A stretch of 38,595 bases of DNA from Bacteroidota bacterium (GCA_023412195.1 JAEYNZ010000035.1:1-38595), one strand, 5' to 3'; shown: positions 17,990 to 27,683, numbered from the stretch's first letter. Numbers and translations are program-made. The notes: generated from the sequence alone by a model not told the origin.

Positions 17990-18724
17990 ATGCCCGAAGG
18001 ACCTTCAATAGTATTAGTCAAGGAAGCGGTTGCAAAATTTACAGGTAAAAAAATTATTGCTGTTAGCGGCAACAGTAAAATAGATCAGGGTATTCTGCTG
18101 AACAAAAGGATCATTGATTTTAAAAGCTGGGGAAAGCATTTTCTCATCTGCCTTGATGGAATTACACTCAGGGTGCATTTTTTAATGTTTGGCAGTTATA
18201 CCCTAAATGAAAAGAAGCCTGAAAGGCCTGTAAGGCTTAATCTCACATTTAAAAACGGAGAAATCAATTTTTACAGCTGCTCATTGAAATACCTTGAAGG
18301 AGATATAAATACCCATTACGACTGGAGCGCGGATGTAATGAATCCCCTATGGAATAAAAAAAAGGCAAAAGCAAAATTAAAAGCAATACCCGGAGAACTT
18401 ATCTGCGATGCACTCCTGGATCAGGAAATTTTTGCAGGAGTTGGCAACATTATCAAGAATGAAATACTATACCGTGTTCGTGTTCATCCTGAATCCATTA
18501 TAGCGAAAATTCCAACTTCAAAGATCAATCAGCTGATTGATGAGACACGCATTTACAGTTTCCAGTTTTTAGAGTGGAAAAGGGCATATGAGCTAAAAAA
18601 ACATTGGCTTGCGCATACCAAAAAACTGTGCCTGAGATGTAACCTGCCTATCATCAGAAAACAAACCGGACTTAAAAACCGCCGGAGTTTTATCTGTACC
18701 AACTGTCAGACTTTATATTGCTGA
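17990..18724 (+). CDS. nei: Fpg/Nei-family DNA glycosylase (endonuclease VIII-like)
   Basis: A base-excision repair enzyme that removes oxidised bases and cuts at abasic sites. The 244-residue protein begins MPEGPSIVLV, the PEGP start in which Pro2 is the catalytic nucleophile and Glu3 the acid. A conserved Lys lies in SWGKHFLI. The helix-two-turn-helix region shows LLDQEIFAGVGNIIKNEILY. The C-terminal zinc finger is CLRC..(21 residues)..CTNC. The RKQTGLKNRRSF segment is typical of bacterial Nei proteins. Length is slightly short but complete. It is monocistronic, just downstream of the MITE-like element. Confidence 0.92.
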   Translation: MPEGPSIVLVKEAVAKFTGKKIIAVSGNSKIDQGILLNKRIIDFKSWGKHFLICLDGITLRVHFLMFGSYTLNEKKPERPVRLNLTFKNGEINFYSCSLKYLEGDINTHYDWSADVMNPLWNKKKAKAKLKAIPGELICDALLDQEIFAGVGNIIKNEILYRVRVHPESIIAKIPTSKINQLIDETRIYSFQFLEWKRAYELKKHWLAHTKKLCLRCNLPIIRKQTGLKNRRSFICTNCQTLYC

Positions 18725-18780
18725 AATTTATGAAGGGAAATGAGAGGGAACAGATTCCAGAATAAAGAAAAGATTATTAT

Positions 18781-18794
18781 CCCGATATATCGGG
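18781..18794. terminator. palindrome CCCGATATATCGGG after nei
   Basis: A perfect 14-base palindrome 57 bases after the nei stop, followed by caattttattt. It could act as a weak terminator of nei or as a protein-binding site; the loop is very short, so the hairpin would be strained. Confidence 0.35.
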
Positions 18795-18918
18795 CAATTT
18801 TATTTCTGCTTGCATGAATCAAAATGCTAAAGGACATTTGGCATTGTTTCATACATGAGTGACAAACGAATATCTTAAAATAATTAACTTTACAGGTAAT
18901 GGTTAAAAATAATGCTTT

Positions 18919-19356
18919 ATGAAAACTTCTAAATTCCTTGTAATGTTTCTTTTGGCAACAATGTTTGCTTATGGACAGACAAACGATGAGCAGGAAATCA
19001 GAAGATTGGAAAAACATTGGACAGAACTGCTTGATAACGGAGATACAACTTCTTTATTAAAAATCTGGACCAAAGAATATGTGGTAAACAATCCCAATGG
19101 AGAAATTGTGACTCCGGAAAAGATTGTTGCACTCATGAAAAGTGGACATAAATTTCCTAAGGTTGAAAGAATTATTGAAAAAATTACCTTCAATCAGAAC
19201 GTAGCTGTTGTCATGGGAAAAGAGTTACAACAGCCTGCTAATTTGACAACGAACCAGGAGGAATGGATACCCAGGAGGTTTACCAATGTATGGATGAAGT
19301 CTGAAAATGGCTGGCAGTTGATAGCCCGACAATCATCAGAAGTTATTAGAAGATAA
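18919..19356 (+). CDS. secreted DUF4440/SnoaL-like (NTF2 fold) protein
   Basis: A 145-residue protein. A signal peptide (MKTSKFLVMFLLATMFAYGQ) is followed by a cone-shaped NTF2-like fold of the DUF4440 type: EIRRLEKHWTELLDNGDTTS, then WTKEYVVNNPNGEI, and a C-terminal strand pair FTNVWMKSENGWQLIARQSS. Such proteins bind small molecules or act as simple isomerase-like enzymes, but no catalytic residues can be named here. It stands alone, with its stop converging on the EEP gene across a hairpin. Confidence 0.8.
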   Translation: MKTSKFLVMFLLATMFAYGQTNDEQEIRRLEKHWTELLDNGDTTSLLKIWTKEYVVNNPNGEIVTPEKIVALMKSGHKFPKVERIIEKITFNQNVAVVMGKELQQPANLTTNQEEWIPRRFTNVWMKSENGWQLIARQSSEVIRR

Positions 19357-19459
19357 AACAATGGAAACAGAGTTCCTATGTCCTCTGATCTTTAGCTTTT
19401 AGCAAAGTACTTCCTTTAGGATTTTGATGGATGGAAGTAAGAGATGTACGGAATAAATA

Positions 19460-19496
19460 TTAACCGGATGACTATTTAGACGAGTCACCCGGTCAA
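19460..19496. terminator. hairpin related to the 37-kb inverted-repeat family, between convergent genes
   Basis: TTAACCGGATGAC (19460-19472), an 11-base loop, then GTCACCCGGTCAA (19484-19496); 11 of 13 positions pair. The right arm is identical to the right end of the element at 37601-37686. It begins 4 bases from the stop codon of the EEP gene and lies in the convergent gap, so it probably acts as a bidirectional terminator or mRNA 3'-end structure. Confidence 0.6.
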
Positions 19497-19499
19497 TAG

Positions 19500-20360
19500 T
19501 TAAAGAATTTCAATTTCCGCTAAAACCGGAAGATGATCTGACGGATAAAACAATCCGTAGGAATCTGACAAATGGCCGTGGCGAAGGACTCTGACCTTGT
19601 CGTTAATAAAAATATAATCAATGATCCTGTTTTTCTCCTTTACCTCGAAACCGCCACTGGTACCTACTGGGCCATATGGAGCCGTTTCTGAGACTGCCCG
19701 TGAATCTTTCAGTTCACTAAGAATAGCTTGAACGGGTGCCGAATCAGGAGTTGCGTTAAAATCACCTGTCAGGATAAAGGGCAACTGATCTTTGTTTATT
19801 TCTTTCAGAAACCTAAGAATTAATTCCGAGGAATGCACCCTGGCCTCTACACCCCTGTGATCGAAATGCGTATTGAAAATCAGGAATGACTTTCCGGTGG
19901 TTTTATCTTTTAGTTTCACCCATGTGCAGGTGCGGTTACAGACTGCATCCCATCCGAAACCGGGTTTATCTGTAGCTTCATTTAACCAGAATGTTCCTCC
20001 ATCAATCTTATCAAATCGCGACTTCAGATAAAATACGGTCATGTGCTCACCAGAGGAGATCCCGTCATCACGGCCGACGCCAAGAGATCCATATTCAGGA
20101 AATGCCTTCACCAGATCTTCAACCTGCTCAGGAAGGGCCTCCTGTACCCCAAAAAGATCGGCCTGATGAAAGCGGAGAAGTCCGGTTACCTTTTCAATCC
20201 TGTTGGGCCAGGCATTTACTCCATCGCCGGCAGTATTCATTCTAATGTTGTAGGAAATGACATTGACAGATGTTTTGGTACCGGATGATTTTTTACGGGC
20301 ACCATGCATACTCAGCGGAACAATACCACAGATTAATAAAATTAAGATTATTTTTTTCAT
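19500..20360 (-). CDS. secreted endonuclease/exonuclease/phosphatase (EEP) family protein
   Basis: A phosphodiesterase or phosphatase fold of 286 residues with a signal peptide (MKKIILILLICGIVPLSMHG). Active-site motifs run in family order: VISYNIRMN, GVQEALPEQ (metal-binding Glu), NTHFDHRG, TGDFNATPDS (Asp/Asn) and PSDHLPVLAEI (Asp-His pair). The family includes sphingomyelinases, inositol phosphatases and DNases; the exact substrate cannot be told. It lies 66 bases downstream of susD on the same strand, so it is probably co-transcribed with susC/susD and acts on the ligand in the periplasm or at the cell surface. Confidence 0.9.
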   Translation of the reverse strand: MKKIILILLICGIVPLSMHGARKKSSGTKTSVNVISYNIRMNTAGDGVNAWPNRIEKVTGLLRFHQADLFGVQEALPEQVEDLVKAFPEYGSLGVGRDDGISSGEHMTVFYLKSRFDKIDGGTFWLNEATDKPGFGWDAVCNRTCTWVKLKDKTTGKSFLIFNTHFDHRGVEARVHSSELILRFLKEINKDQLPFILTGDFNATPDSAPVQAILSELKDSRAVSETAPYGPVGTSGGFEVKEKNRIIDYIFINDKVRVLRHGHLSDSYGLFYPSDHLPVLAEIEIL

Positions 20361-20426
20361 GACAACTTCTGTTTAATTAAACTGATGTTTCCGGAGGTTA
20401 TCCGGAAACATCAGTATTATTTAACC

Positions 20427-22196
20427 TTACCATCCCGGGTTCTGACCCAGGGCCGGATTAGCGAGCCTGTCGGGTTCCGGTATTGGATAATAGTAATTCT
20501 TATCTTCCCATTTCCGTACAATTGTATTGAGCCAGGTAATTTCACCATGGGTTCCGTTTCTCAGGAGCTGGGTATTTGTTTTTCCGCCAACTGAGGGTGA
20601 CACATCAACATAAGTGACACCTGAAACTCCGGGAGATGGTCTTGTCCCCTGGTAAAATGCCACATCCGGAGTGCCATCTTCATTCAGGTCAAGAGGTGTT
20701 TCAAGTTCAGGAACATAAAAGCCGTTCCATTCCATCTCCATCAGTTCACCTCTTCTCCATCTAACGATATCATCAAACCTGAATCCTTCAAGAGCCAGTT
20801 CAATTCCACGTTCCCGCCTTACCTCCAGAATGACCGGATCGGTAATATCAGGAAAATAGGTAGACTGTAGGTAAGGATCAACAACTGTGGGTTTGGTTTC
20901 AAGGCCTCCTGTGATCCCTGCACGTTTCCGCAGGGCTCCCACTGTCATAGCCCAATCGGCATCGGTAAGAGTTCCAAGTTCTGCTTTAGCTTCAGCATAA
21001 ATCAGCAGTACTTCTGCATACCTGAACATGGAAATAGCATTGATATTCAGGTCCCTTGTATCGTAATACATATCATCGAGTGTCCATTTTATAGGCTGAT
21101 AGCCAGTAAAAGTATATGAGAACAGAGGGGGAGCAGGTACCAACACACCTCCGCTGATTCGCTGGTAGTCGCCACTGCGGATGGTTTGCTTCAGTCTTTT
21201 GTCCCTGTCTTTCACCTCTTCCATAAAAGTCATTGTCTGATAATCAGGATCGGAGGTAAACGGAGTACCATCTATATTCAGGTATGTGTTTATAAAAGAA
21301 CGGATGAAACTTGCTTTATCACCATACGTTCCGCTGGTCCAGTACCAGTTGGCATCATTCAGGATGCTAAGTGAAAGATCACTTACAGCTGCCATCATAA
21401 CTTCATTGGCATTGGGAGTAGGTGATATGAAAAGCGACCTGTAGGATTTATCTGTTCCCTCCCCGTCATGAAGTTTGAATCCACTTTCATCCATTACAAA
21501 CTTTGCGGCATTTGCTGCTTCTGTAAGCCATGCATTTGCTGTGTTTGTCAGACCCAGCTGGGTATGGTATTTCCTGAAAGTTCCTTCATGCAGGGCAATC
21601 CTTGCTTTTAACGCATAAGCTATATATTTGGTCACCTGACTCCTGGTGGGATCTGATGTAACTGAAATATTTTCACAAGCATAGTTTATATCAGCAAGTA
21701 CCGAATCCATTACCAGTGTTCTGGGATCTCTTCCCTTATAAAGATCAGGGTCACTAACATCCAGTGGCTTGTTGATCCATGGGACATCACCAAACATTTT
21801 TACTTTCTGAAAATAAAAATATGCCCTGAAAAAGCGGGCAAGGCCCTGGTAGTGCCTCCTTGTAGCCTCAGGAACATTGGGATTGTTGTTATTCACGATA
21901 AAGTAATTGATATTCCTCAAGTCTCCCCAGCTCCAGCCTGTGCCAACCAGTGCGCTGTACCCATTCTGGGTTACAAAGTTGGGAGCATCCCTCCGGGCAA
22001 GATAATCCGACATGGCATCAGCCCTGTGTGCACCCCGGTTGGGCAACATCGAATAAAACGAGTTTGTATAAAGCTTGAGGCCATTTTCACTTCCGAAAAC
22101 AGCTGGTTTTGATGCCGTAGATTCAGGCATTTGCTCAAGGTCACAACTTGCTATAAGAGTGATTATTAAAATGAGCAAGAAATATATTTTCTTCAT
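20427..22196 (-). CDS. SusD/RagB-family surface lipoprotein
   Basis: Outer-membrane nutrient-binding lipoprotein of 589 residues. It has a lipoprotein signal peptide (MKKIYFLLILIITLIASC, lipidated Cys18 followed by DLEQM), SusD N-terminal TPR-like helices (GLARFFRAYFYFQKVKMFGD) and the RagB/SusD C-terminal region with MFRYAEVLLIYAEAKAELG and VRRERGIELALEGFRFDDIV. It caps the SusC transporter and holds the ligand at the surface. It follows susC by 21 bases on the same strand. Ligand specificity cannot be read from the sequence. Confidence 0.95.
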   Translation of the reverse strand: MKKIYFLLILIITLIASCDLEQMPESTASKPAVFGSENGLKLYTNSFYSMLPNRGAHRADAMSDYLARRDAPNFVTQNGYSALVGTGWSWGDLRNINYFIVNNNNPNVPEATRRHYQGLARFFRAYFYFQKVKMFGDVPWINKPLDVSDPDLYKGRDPRTLVMDSVLADINYACENISVTSDPTRSQVTKYIAYALKARIALHEGTFRKYHTQLGLTNTANAWLTEAANAAKFVMDESGFKLHDGEGTDKSYRSLFISPTPNANEVMMAAVSDLSLSILNDANWYWTSGTYGDKASFIRSFINTYLNIDGTPFTSDPDYQTMTFMEEVKDRDKRLKQTIRSGDYQRISGGVLVPAPPLFSYTFTGYQPIKWTLDDMYYDTRDLNINAISMFRYAEVLLIYAEAKAELGTLTDADWAMTVGALRKRAGITGGLETKPTVVDPYLQSTYFPDITDPVILEVRRERGIELALEGFRFDDIVRWRRGELMEMEWNGFYVPELETPLDLNEDGTPDVAFYQGTRPSPGVSGVTYVDVSPSVGGKTNTQLLRNGTHGEITWLNTIVRKWEDKNYYYPIPEPDRLANPALGQNPGW

Positions 22197-22217
22197 TTCC
22201 TTTAATTTTTAGAATGA

Positions 22218-25200
22218 TTAAAATGTTACAGATAAACCCAGAGTCACACTTTTCAGCATGGGATAATTGTATCCATCTCCTGCATTGCCTGAAGTAAATA
22301 CCTGATCGGAAGCTACGGCATTTTCAACATCAAAGTTTTTACTGATCTTATAGAAGGGTGTATATGTCCACAAGTTTTCAGCAGAAACATATACCCTGAA
22401 ATTTTGTATTGCCAATTTGGATGTCAGCCTTTGAGGAATATCATACCCCAGCTGGATGTTTTTCATCCTGATATAAGACATGTTCTGCAGGTATTTTGTT
22501 TGCGGGGCACGCAGGGGACCATCAGCATTATTTGCAATACGTGATACATACCGCGGCCAGTAAGCATCAGGATTATCCTCGCTCCAGATATTACCAAGCT
22601 GCATTTTTGGAATATCACCATAAGGCCTTGTGTACTGCCCCCAGAAAAGGTTTGCTTCAGCACTCGGATACCAGTCTTGTTTGCCTACTCCCTGGAAGAA
22701 GACCGAAAAATTAAAATTGCTCCAGTCGAAACCAAAATTGGCGCCATACATATACCGGGGGGAACTGTTTCCGATAATCATACGGTCACCAGGATTATCC
22801 ACCCTGTTTGTGCCTGCATTGATCACATCATCATCATTCAGGTTTTTAAACTTCAGGTCACCCGGAAACCATGTACTGTTGGCTGTAGTTTTGAAAGTAG
22901 GGCTCTGCTTTGGACTGTTGGCAATATCTTCAAGTGAAGTGAAGTAACCTTCTGTTACATAACCCCAGATTTCACCAAGTACCATACCTTCATAATAATC
23001 GGAAAGCAGTTTTTCCGGATTGTTGTATTTGGTTATCACCGCCTGGTTATCGGCAAGAGATAACCTGATGTCATAATTGAATGGTTTGTTTACAAGATTA
23101 AATCTGTCTCTCCATGTCATTGAAACTTCCCAGCCTTTTGTTTCGAGATCGGCATAATTGCCTTTTGGTGAAGTCGCTCCAAACACAGCAGGCAAGGTCA
23201 TTCCAATAGCAAACATATCAGTGGTCTGGCGCTTGTATGCATCAGCTACGACATAAAGTTTACTTTTGAACATGCTCATATCGATACCAACGTTTGAGGT
23301 GGTAGCAGTTTCCCAGGTAAGGCCGTCAGGCAATACGCTGGGGTTCCTTGTCTGCTGAGGCCTTACTCCGCCAAGAATGATTCCTGACTGGGAAATGCCA
23401 AACTGCTCCTGATATACATATGATCCAATGTTTCCGTTGCCAAGTGAACCATAAGAGCCCCTGATCTTTAAGTCAGAAATAAAGTTTTCAGGAACATTCC
23501 AGAACGATTCATTGGAAATTCTCCAGCCTGCAGAATAAGATGGAAAGAATCCGAAGCGCTCATTTTCAGGAAATTTTGATGATCCATCATACCGGCCGTT
23601 CACTTCAATCAGGTAACGGTCTTTATATGAATAGTTCAATCTTGAGAACCCTCCCTGGATGAGCCATTTTTCATAGCCCCCCTGCACAGTGATAGATTGC
23701 CCAAGCGCCAGGTTCATGTCACTTGCATCTTCAAAGATCAAACCATTGCGCTGTGACATATTTCTGCTGTAAACCGACTCCTCGTAGTTGTATCCCACAA
23801 GAAACTTGAAATAATGATTATCCCCGATATAATCTTCAATATCGGCATAAATGTTACCGGCAATGTATTGTGTTTCAGTAGTAATAACACGAAGGTCATT
23901 GGTGGTAGTACCAACATAAGCTATTACACCGGGCTTATTGCTGTAGGGCACTGGCACCTGTCTTCTTTTTTCATTGAAATTGGTATTCTGAACGGTGAAG
24001 TCGCCTTTTAAACTCAGCTTGTCTTTCCATATATCGGCATTGAAACTTGTAGTATTTTTAAATACCTTCCTTCTGGTATCAATACCATTCTTACCATACC
24101 AGAAATCACCTACTGTATAAACAGCTACCATTGTAAGTGTTCCGTCCGGATTGAACATGGGTGCCAGCGGATGCCCTTCGTCGGCAATATTTCTCCAGAT
24201 GCCGCCACCCTCACCTACGTTTGAAGGATTGTGATATGTCATATCCGAAAAGTCGGCATTGTTGTCGATCCGCAACCAGGGGAAAAGCTGGAGAGATCCT
24301 TTGGAACGGATATTCTTGACATCAAAATCGTCAGAATTATAGCGGAACAAGCCATCCTGTGCATAATATCGGCCGGTAAGCAACATGCTGATTTTGTCAT
24401 TGCTGCCTGAAATGGTAACATTATGTTCCTGTGCTCCGACATTATCCCTGTACAGCTCCTTGTACCAATCGGTACTGGCAAAATATACATATTCCCCTGT
24501 TGTAGGATGGATTTCAACTTCCGGAAGACCTGACTGGCCTTTTCTTGCCTCCCATGCATCGAGATAATCCTGTGAGAACTTCAGGGTTTTATTTACATTC
24601 TGGGGCATTGAATTTTCACGCGAGATGAAAGCTTCAGCAAACATATTTGCCCATGTATATCCATCAGTAACCAGGTCAGGCCTGACTATTGGTTCCTTCA
24701 TGGAGTAATTTGTTGAATAAGTAACGTTTGTTTGCCCTTTGGCAGGATCCTTAGTCGTAATAAGCACAACCCCAAAAGTACCCCTGGCACCATAAATGGC
24801 AGCTGAAGCAGCATCTTTCAGAATAGATATACTTGCTATATCATTTGGATTCAGCATACTTGGATTCCCTTCCACACCATCAATAAGCACAAGTGCATTT
24901 CCTCCCTGTCCGATTGAAGTAGCACCACGGATATTAAACGAAGGTGCCTGGGTAGGCTTGCCATCCATGAGTTTGATATTCAGGTTGGGAACGACACCCT
25001 GTAATCCCTGCTGGATATTAGGCATCGAACGCCCTTCGAAAACTTCACTTGTTACCTGGTCAACAGCTCCTGTAAGGTTGGCTTTCTTCTGGGTGCCATA
25101 ACCTACAACTACAACTTCATCAATTCCCAGGGTTTCATCTGCCAGGGTTACATCTATTGACGACCGGCCACCAATGCTGATCTCCTGCCTTTGCATCCCT

Positions 25201-25493
25201 ACAAATGAGAATACCAGAACTTGCGCATCCTCAGGAACTGAAATTGTAAAATTTCCATCGTTATCAGTCACTGTACCAATGGAGGTATCTTTCACAACAA
25301 CGGCTACCCCGGGTAATGGCTGATTTCTTGAATCCTTTACGGAACCCCTGACCTCTCTCCTTTGAGGCTGTTGCTCCTTGTTTGCTGCATTCTCTTTAAA
25401 ATCAATCTCTGTTGAACTACCGCTCGCTGACATTATTGAAAATACAATCAATATAAAAGTCAGCAGTTTCACCTTAATCTGTTTTTCATTCAT
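22218..25493 (-). CDS. SusC/RagA-family TonB-dependent outer-membrane receptor
   Basis: A 1091-residue outer-membrane importer with a signal peptide. A carboxypeptidase-regulatory-like domain covers about residues 45-125 (VRGSVKDSRNQPLPGVAVVV). The linker carries the SusC hallmark IDEVVVVGYGTQKKANLTGA. The plug shows VLIDGVEGNPSMLNPNDIAS and ISILKDAASAAIYGARG. A 22-strand barrel ends in LKSVTLGLSVTF with a terminal aromatic. It works with the downstream SusD. Divergent from the alpha-amylase gene, with a large shared upstream region. No SusR, anti-sigma factor or hybrid two-component regulator adjoins it. Confidence 0.96.
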   Translation of the reverse strand: MNEKQIKVKLLTFILIVFSIMSASGSSTEIDFKENAANKEQQPQRREVRGSVKDSRNQPLPGVAVVVKDTSIGTVTDNDGNFTISVPEDAQVLVFSFVGMQRQEISIGGRSSIDVTLADETLGIDEVVVVGYGTQKKANLTGAVDQVTSEVFEGRSMPNIQQGLQGVVPNLNIKLMDGKPTQAPSFNIRGATSIGQGGNALVLIDGVEGNPSMLNPNDIASISILKDAASAAIYGARGTFGVVLITTKDPAKGQTNVTYSTNYSMKEPIVRPDLVTDGYTWANMFAEAFISRENSMPQNVNKTLKFSQDYLDAWEARKGQSGLPEVEIHPTTGEYVYFASTDWYKELYRDNVGAQEHNVTISGSNDKISMLLTGRYYAQDGLFRYNSDDFDVKNIRSKGSLQLFPWLRIDNNADFSDMTYHNPSNVGEGGGIWRNIADEGHPLAPMFNPDGTLTMVAVYTVGDFWYGKNGIDTRRKVFKNTTSFNADIWKDKLSLKGDFTVQNTNFNEKRRQVPVPYSNKPGVIAYVGTTTNDLRVITTETQYIAGNIYADIEDYIGDNHYFKFLVGYNYEESVYSRNMSQRNGLIFEDASDMNLALGQSITVQGGYEKWLIQGGFSRLNYSYKDRYLIEVNGRYDGSSKFPENERFGFFPSYSAGWRISNESFWNVPENFISDLKIRGSYGSLGNGNIGSYVYQEQFGISQSGIILGGVRPQQTRNPSVLPDGLTWETATTSNVGIDMSMFKSKLYVVADAYKRQTTDMFAIGMTLPAVFGATSPKGNYADLETKGWEVSMTWRDRFNLVNKPFNYDIRLSLADNQAVITKYNNPEKLLSDYYEGMVLGEIWGYVTEGYFTSLEDIANSPKQSPTFKTTANSTWFPGDLKFKNLNDDDVINAGTNRVDNPGDRMIIGNSSPRYMYGANFGFDWSNFNFSVFFQGVGKQDWYPSAEANLFWGQYTRPYGDIPKMQLGNIWSEDNPDAYWPRYVSRIANNADGPLRAPQTKYLQNMSYIRMKNIQLGYDIPQRLTSKLAIQNFRVYVSAENLWTYTPFYKISKNFDVENAVASDQVFTSGNAGDGYNYPMLKSVTLGLSVTF

Positions 25494-26192
25494 GATTTAA
25501 CCAGTTTTAAATAATAATCTAAAGTTTAAATAATTCATTCGCAAACCATCTCTTTCACTTGTCGTTCATAGAATCATTTTTTTAAGTTTATAACTTGTAC
25601 ATATTTCTGTTTGAATTTATGATGGAGTTTATGCATGCAGTGAAACATGTGCCGGAACATCTTCCACTGTTAAACATTCTGTGTATAGAAAGTAAACCAT
25701 ATTGCAGGAAGGTATGCTCTTCCCCTTCCATAAGTCAACAGGTATAAATTGTTCAGTTTCCATCAATATCGTTAGTTACTCATTTTAACAGAATATGAAG
25801 CCTCTCCAATCCAAAAACTAATTCCGGCAATATAAGATAAAAGAAGTCATATTTTGATGTGAACAATGTTAATTTTTTTTCTCAATATTATTAAGAAAAA
25901 ACTCCGGTAACCGTTTTTAATAGTGGGGGCATCATTCTTTGTAAAAACTGAAATATTCCATTCCAGCATAAAATCCAGGAGGTCCGGTTGTGGTAATGTT
26001 ATAACCGGTTCAATCAGCTGCACTGTGTGATCTCCAACCTGCCAGGATGCTGCCGCAGCTGAAAACAGGTGTAATTAAATAAATTGTTCATGCATCTGCT
26101 TCATCCGAACTGATTATTTCATAAATTGTATAATGCTTTACCTCATAAACAACAATTCGCAGAAGATATTCAAACACATTAAAAATTACATT
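25494..26192. promoter_or_regulatory. 700-base divergent upstream region of susC and the alpha-amylase gene
   Basis: This AT-rich region must hold both divergent promoters. I cannot fix a Bacteroidota -33/-7 pair with confidence; a TATAAT-like string lies at about 26127-26132 before the amylase gene. The right part (25932-26070) contains a protein-like remnant, listed separately. A regulator shared by the two units is possible, but no operator is evident. Confidence 0.4.
25932..26070 (-). pseudogene. C-terminal gene remnant of unknown family
   Basis: On the minus strand one frame reads AAASWQVGDHTVQLIEPVIT and then, after a one-base shift near 25990-26000, a second frame reads TTGPPGFYAGMEYFSFYKE and stops at TGA 25932-25934. 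The two pieces join into a sensible C-terminus, while the other frames are broken by stops. I do not recognise the family. It looks like the end of a lost gene that once preceded susC. Confidence 0.35.
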
Positions 26193-27683
26193 ATGACCCA
26201 TCCTACAGATAAATTTCAGAATGGTGTAATGATGCAGTACTTCCACTGGTACACTCCTTCAGACGGAAAATTATGGAAGCAACTGGCTGAAAATGCAAAA
26301 TCACTGGCTGAAGCCGGTATTACTGCTGTTTGGCTTCCACCGGCCTATAAAGGCGCCGGCGGAGGAAATGATGTGGGGTACGGTGTATATGATCAATTTG
26401 ACCTGGGAGAGTTCGATCAGAAAGGGTCAGTCCGTACCAGGTACGGTACACGTGACGAGTACCTTGCCTGTATCAAAGCAGCACAGGAGGCAGGACTGCA
26501 GGTATATGCCGATGTAGTATTTAATCATAAACTTGGGGCCGATGATACGGAGGTATTTAATGCCACCCCATTCAATCCTGACAACAGGAATGAGGCCATA
26601 GGAGAGCTACAGGAAATCAAAGCCTGGACTCATTTTAATTTTCCCGGGCGAAAGGATAAATACTCTACCCTCAAATGGCATTGGTGGCATTTCAATGCCG
26701 CTGACATGAACGCGTTTGATGAAAAAACTGATGCCATTTACCTGTTTGAAGGAAAAGCATTTGATGACAGTGTAGACCTGGACAAGGGAAATTTCGATTA
26801 CCTGATGGGCTGCAATCTTGACATTAATAATCCGGATGTACAAAAAGAACTGTTTTACTGGGGAGAATGGTACCTGGATACAACAGGGGTTGACGGATTC
26901 CGTTTTGATGCCACAAAACACGTGAAATCCTATTTCTTTCTTGAATGGCTGGAGCATATCCGTCAATACAGCGGCCGGAATCTTTTTGCCGTGGGAGAGT
27001 ATTGGTCGGGCGAGGGTGAAGCACTAAAAAACTTCCTCAGGGTAACCGATGGGAGCATGATGCTTTTTGATGTGGTTCTTCATTATAATTTTGCACGCGC
27101 CGGTAAGGAAGGCAAAGAATTTAACCTTCAGACGATTTTTGACAATACCCTGGTTAAAGATCATCCCACACATGCGGTAACGATTGTCAGCAACCATGAC
27201 ACCCAGCCGCTGCAATCCCTCGAATCAGTCGTAGAAGCGTGGTTTACCCCCCTGGCATATGCACTCATACTTCTGCGAAAAGATGGATACCCCTGCATTT
27301 TTGCGGCTGATTACTATGGTGCTCATTATACTGACACAGGCAAAGATGGAAATGAACATGAGATCTGGATGGATTCCCATAAGTGGCTGATAGACCAGTT
27401 TTTATATGTCAGGAAAAGATATGCATACAGTGACCAGTACGATTATTTCGATCATCCGGATTGTATTGGCTGGACACGCAGGGGGAAAGAAGGAGAAGAA
27501 CGTGGAATGGCTGTTTTAATCAGCAATGGAGAAGAGGGCATAAAACATATGGAAACAGGTTCGCCGGAAACCACATATGTCGATATCACCAAGCATATAG
27601 AAGGCACTATTACTACCAATAAGGATGGATGGGGCGAGTTCCGCTGCAAAGGCGGATCTGTTTCAGTCTGGGTCCCTGAATAA
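26193..27683 (+). CDS. cytoplasmic alpha-amylase, GH13 (Bacillus AmyS/E. coli AmyA-like)
   Basis: Endo-acting alpha-1,4-glucanase of 496 residues. GH13 regions are clear: ADVVFNHKLG (region I), DGFRFDATKH with nucleophile Asp239 (II), VGEYWSGEG with acid/base Glu269 (III) and VSNHDTQPL with Asp336 (IV). The opening GVMMQYFHWYTPSDGKLWKQ and the IKAWTHFNFPGR segment place it with the GH13_5 type of liquefying and cytoplasmic amylases. I chose ATG 26193 (MTHPTDKF), which matches the family; the ATG at 26133 would add 20 AT-rich codons. There is no signal peptide, so it acts on internal maltodextrin or glycogen, not on polymers at the surface. Confidence 0.94.
   Translation: MTHPTDKFQNGVMMQYFHWYTPSDGKLWKQLAENAKSLAEAGITAVWLPPAYKGAGGGNDVGYGVYDQFDLGEFDQKGSVRTRYGTRDEYLACIKAAQEAGLQVYADVVFNHKLGADDTEVFNATPFNPDNRNEAIGELQEIKAWTHFNFPGRKDKYSTLKWHWWHFNAADMNAFDEKTDAIYLFEGKAFDDSVDLDKGNFDYLMGCNLDINNPDVQKELFYWGEWYLDTTGVDGFRFDATKHVKSYFFLEWLEHIRQYSGRNLFAVGEYWSGEGEALKNFLRVTDGSMMLFDVVLHYNFARAGKEGKEFNLQTIFDNTLVKDHPTHAVTIVSNHDTQPLQSLESVVEAWFTPLAYALILLRKDGYPCIFAADYYGAHYTDTGKDGNEHEIWMDSHKWLIDQFLYVRKRYAYSDQYDYFDHPDCIGWTRRGKEGEERGMAVLISNGEEGIKHMETGSPETTYVDITKHIEGTITTNKDGWGEFRCKGGSVSVWVPE

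Noticed and set aside
26133..26192. upstream start for the alpha-amylase
   Set aside because: The extra 20 residues are Asn/Lys/Ile-rich and do not resemble the family; the start at 26193 does.
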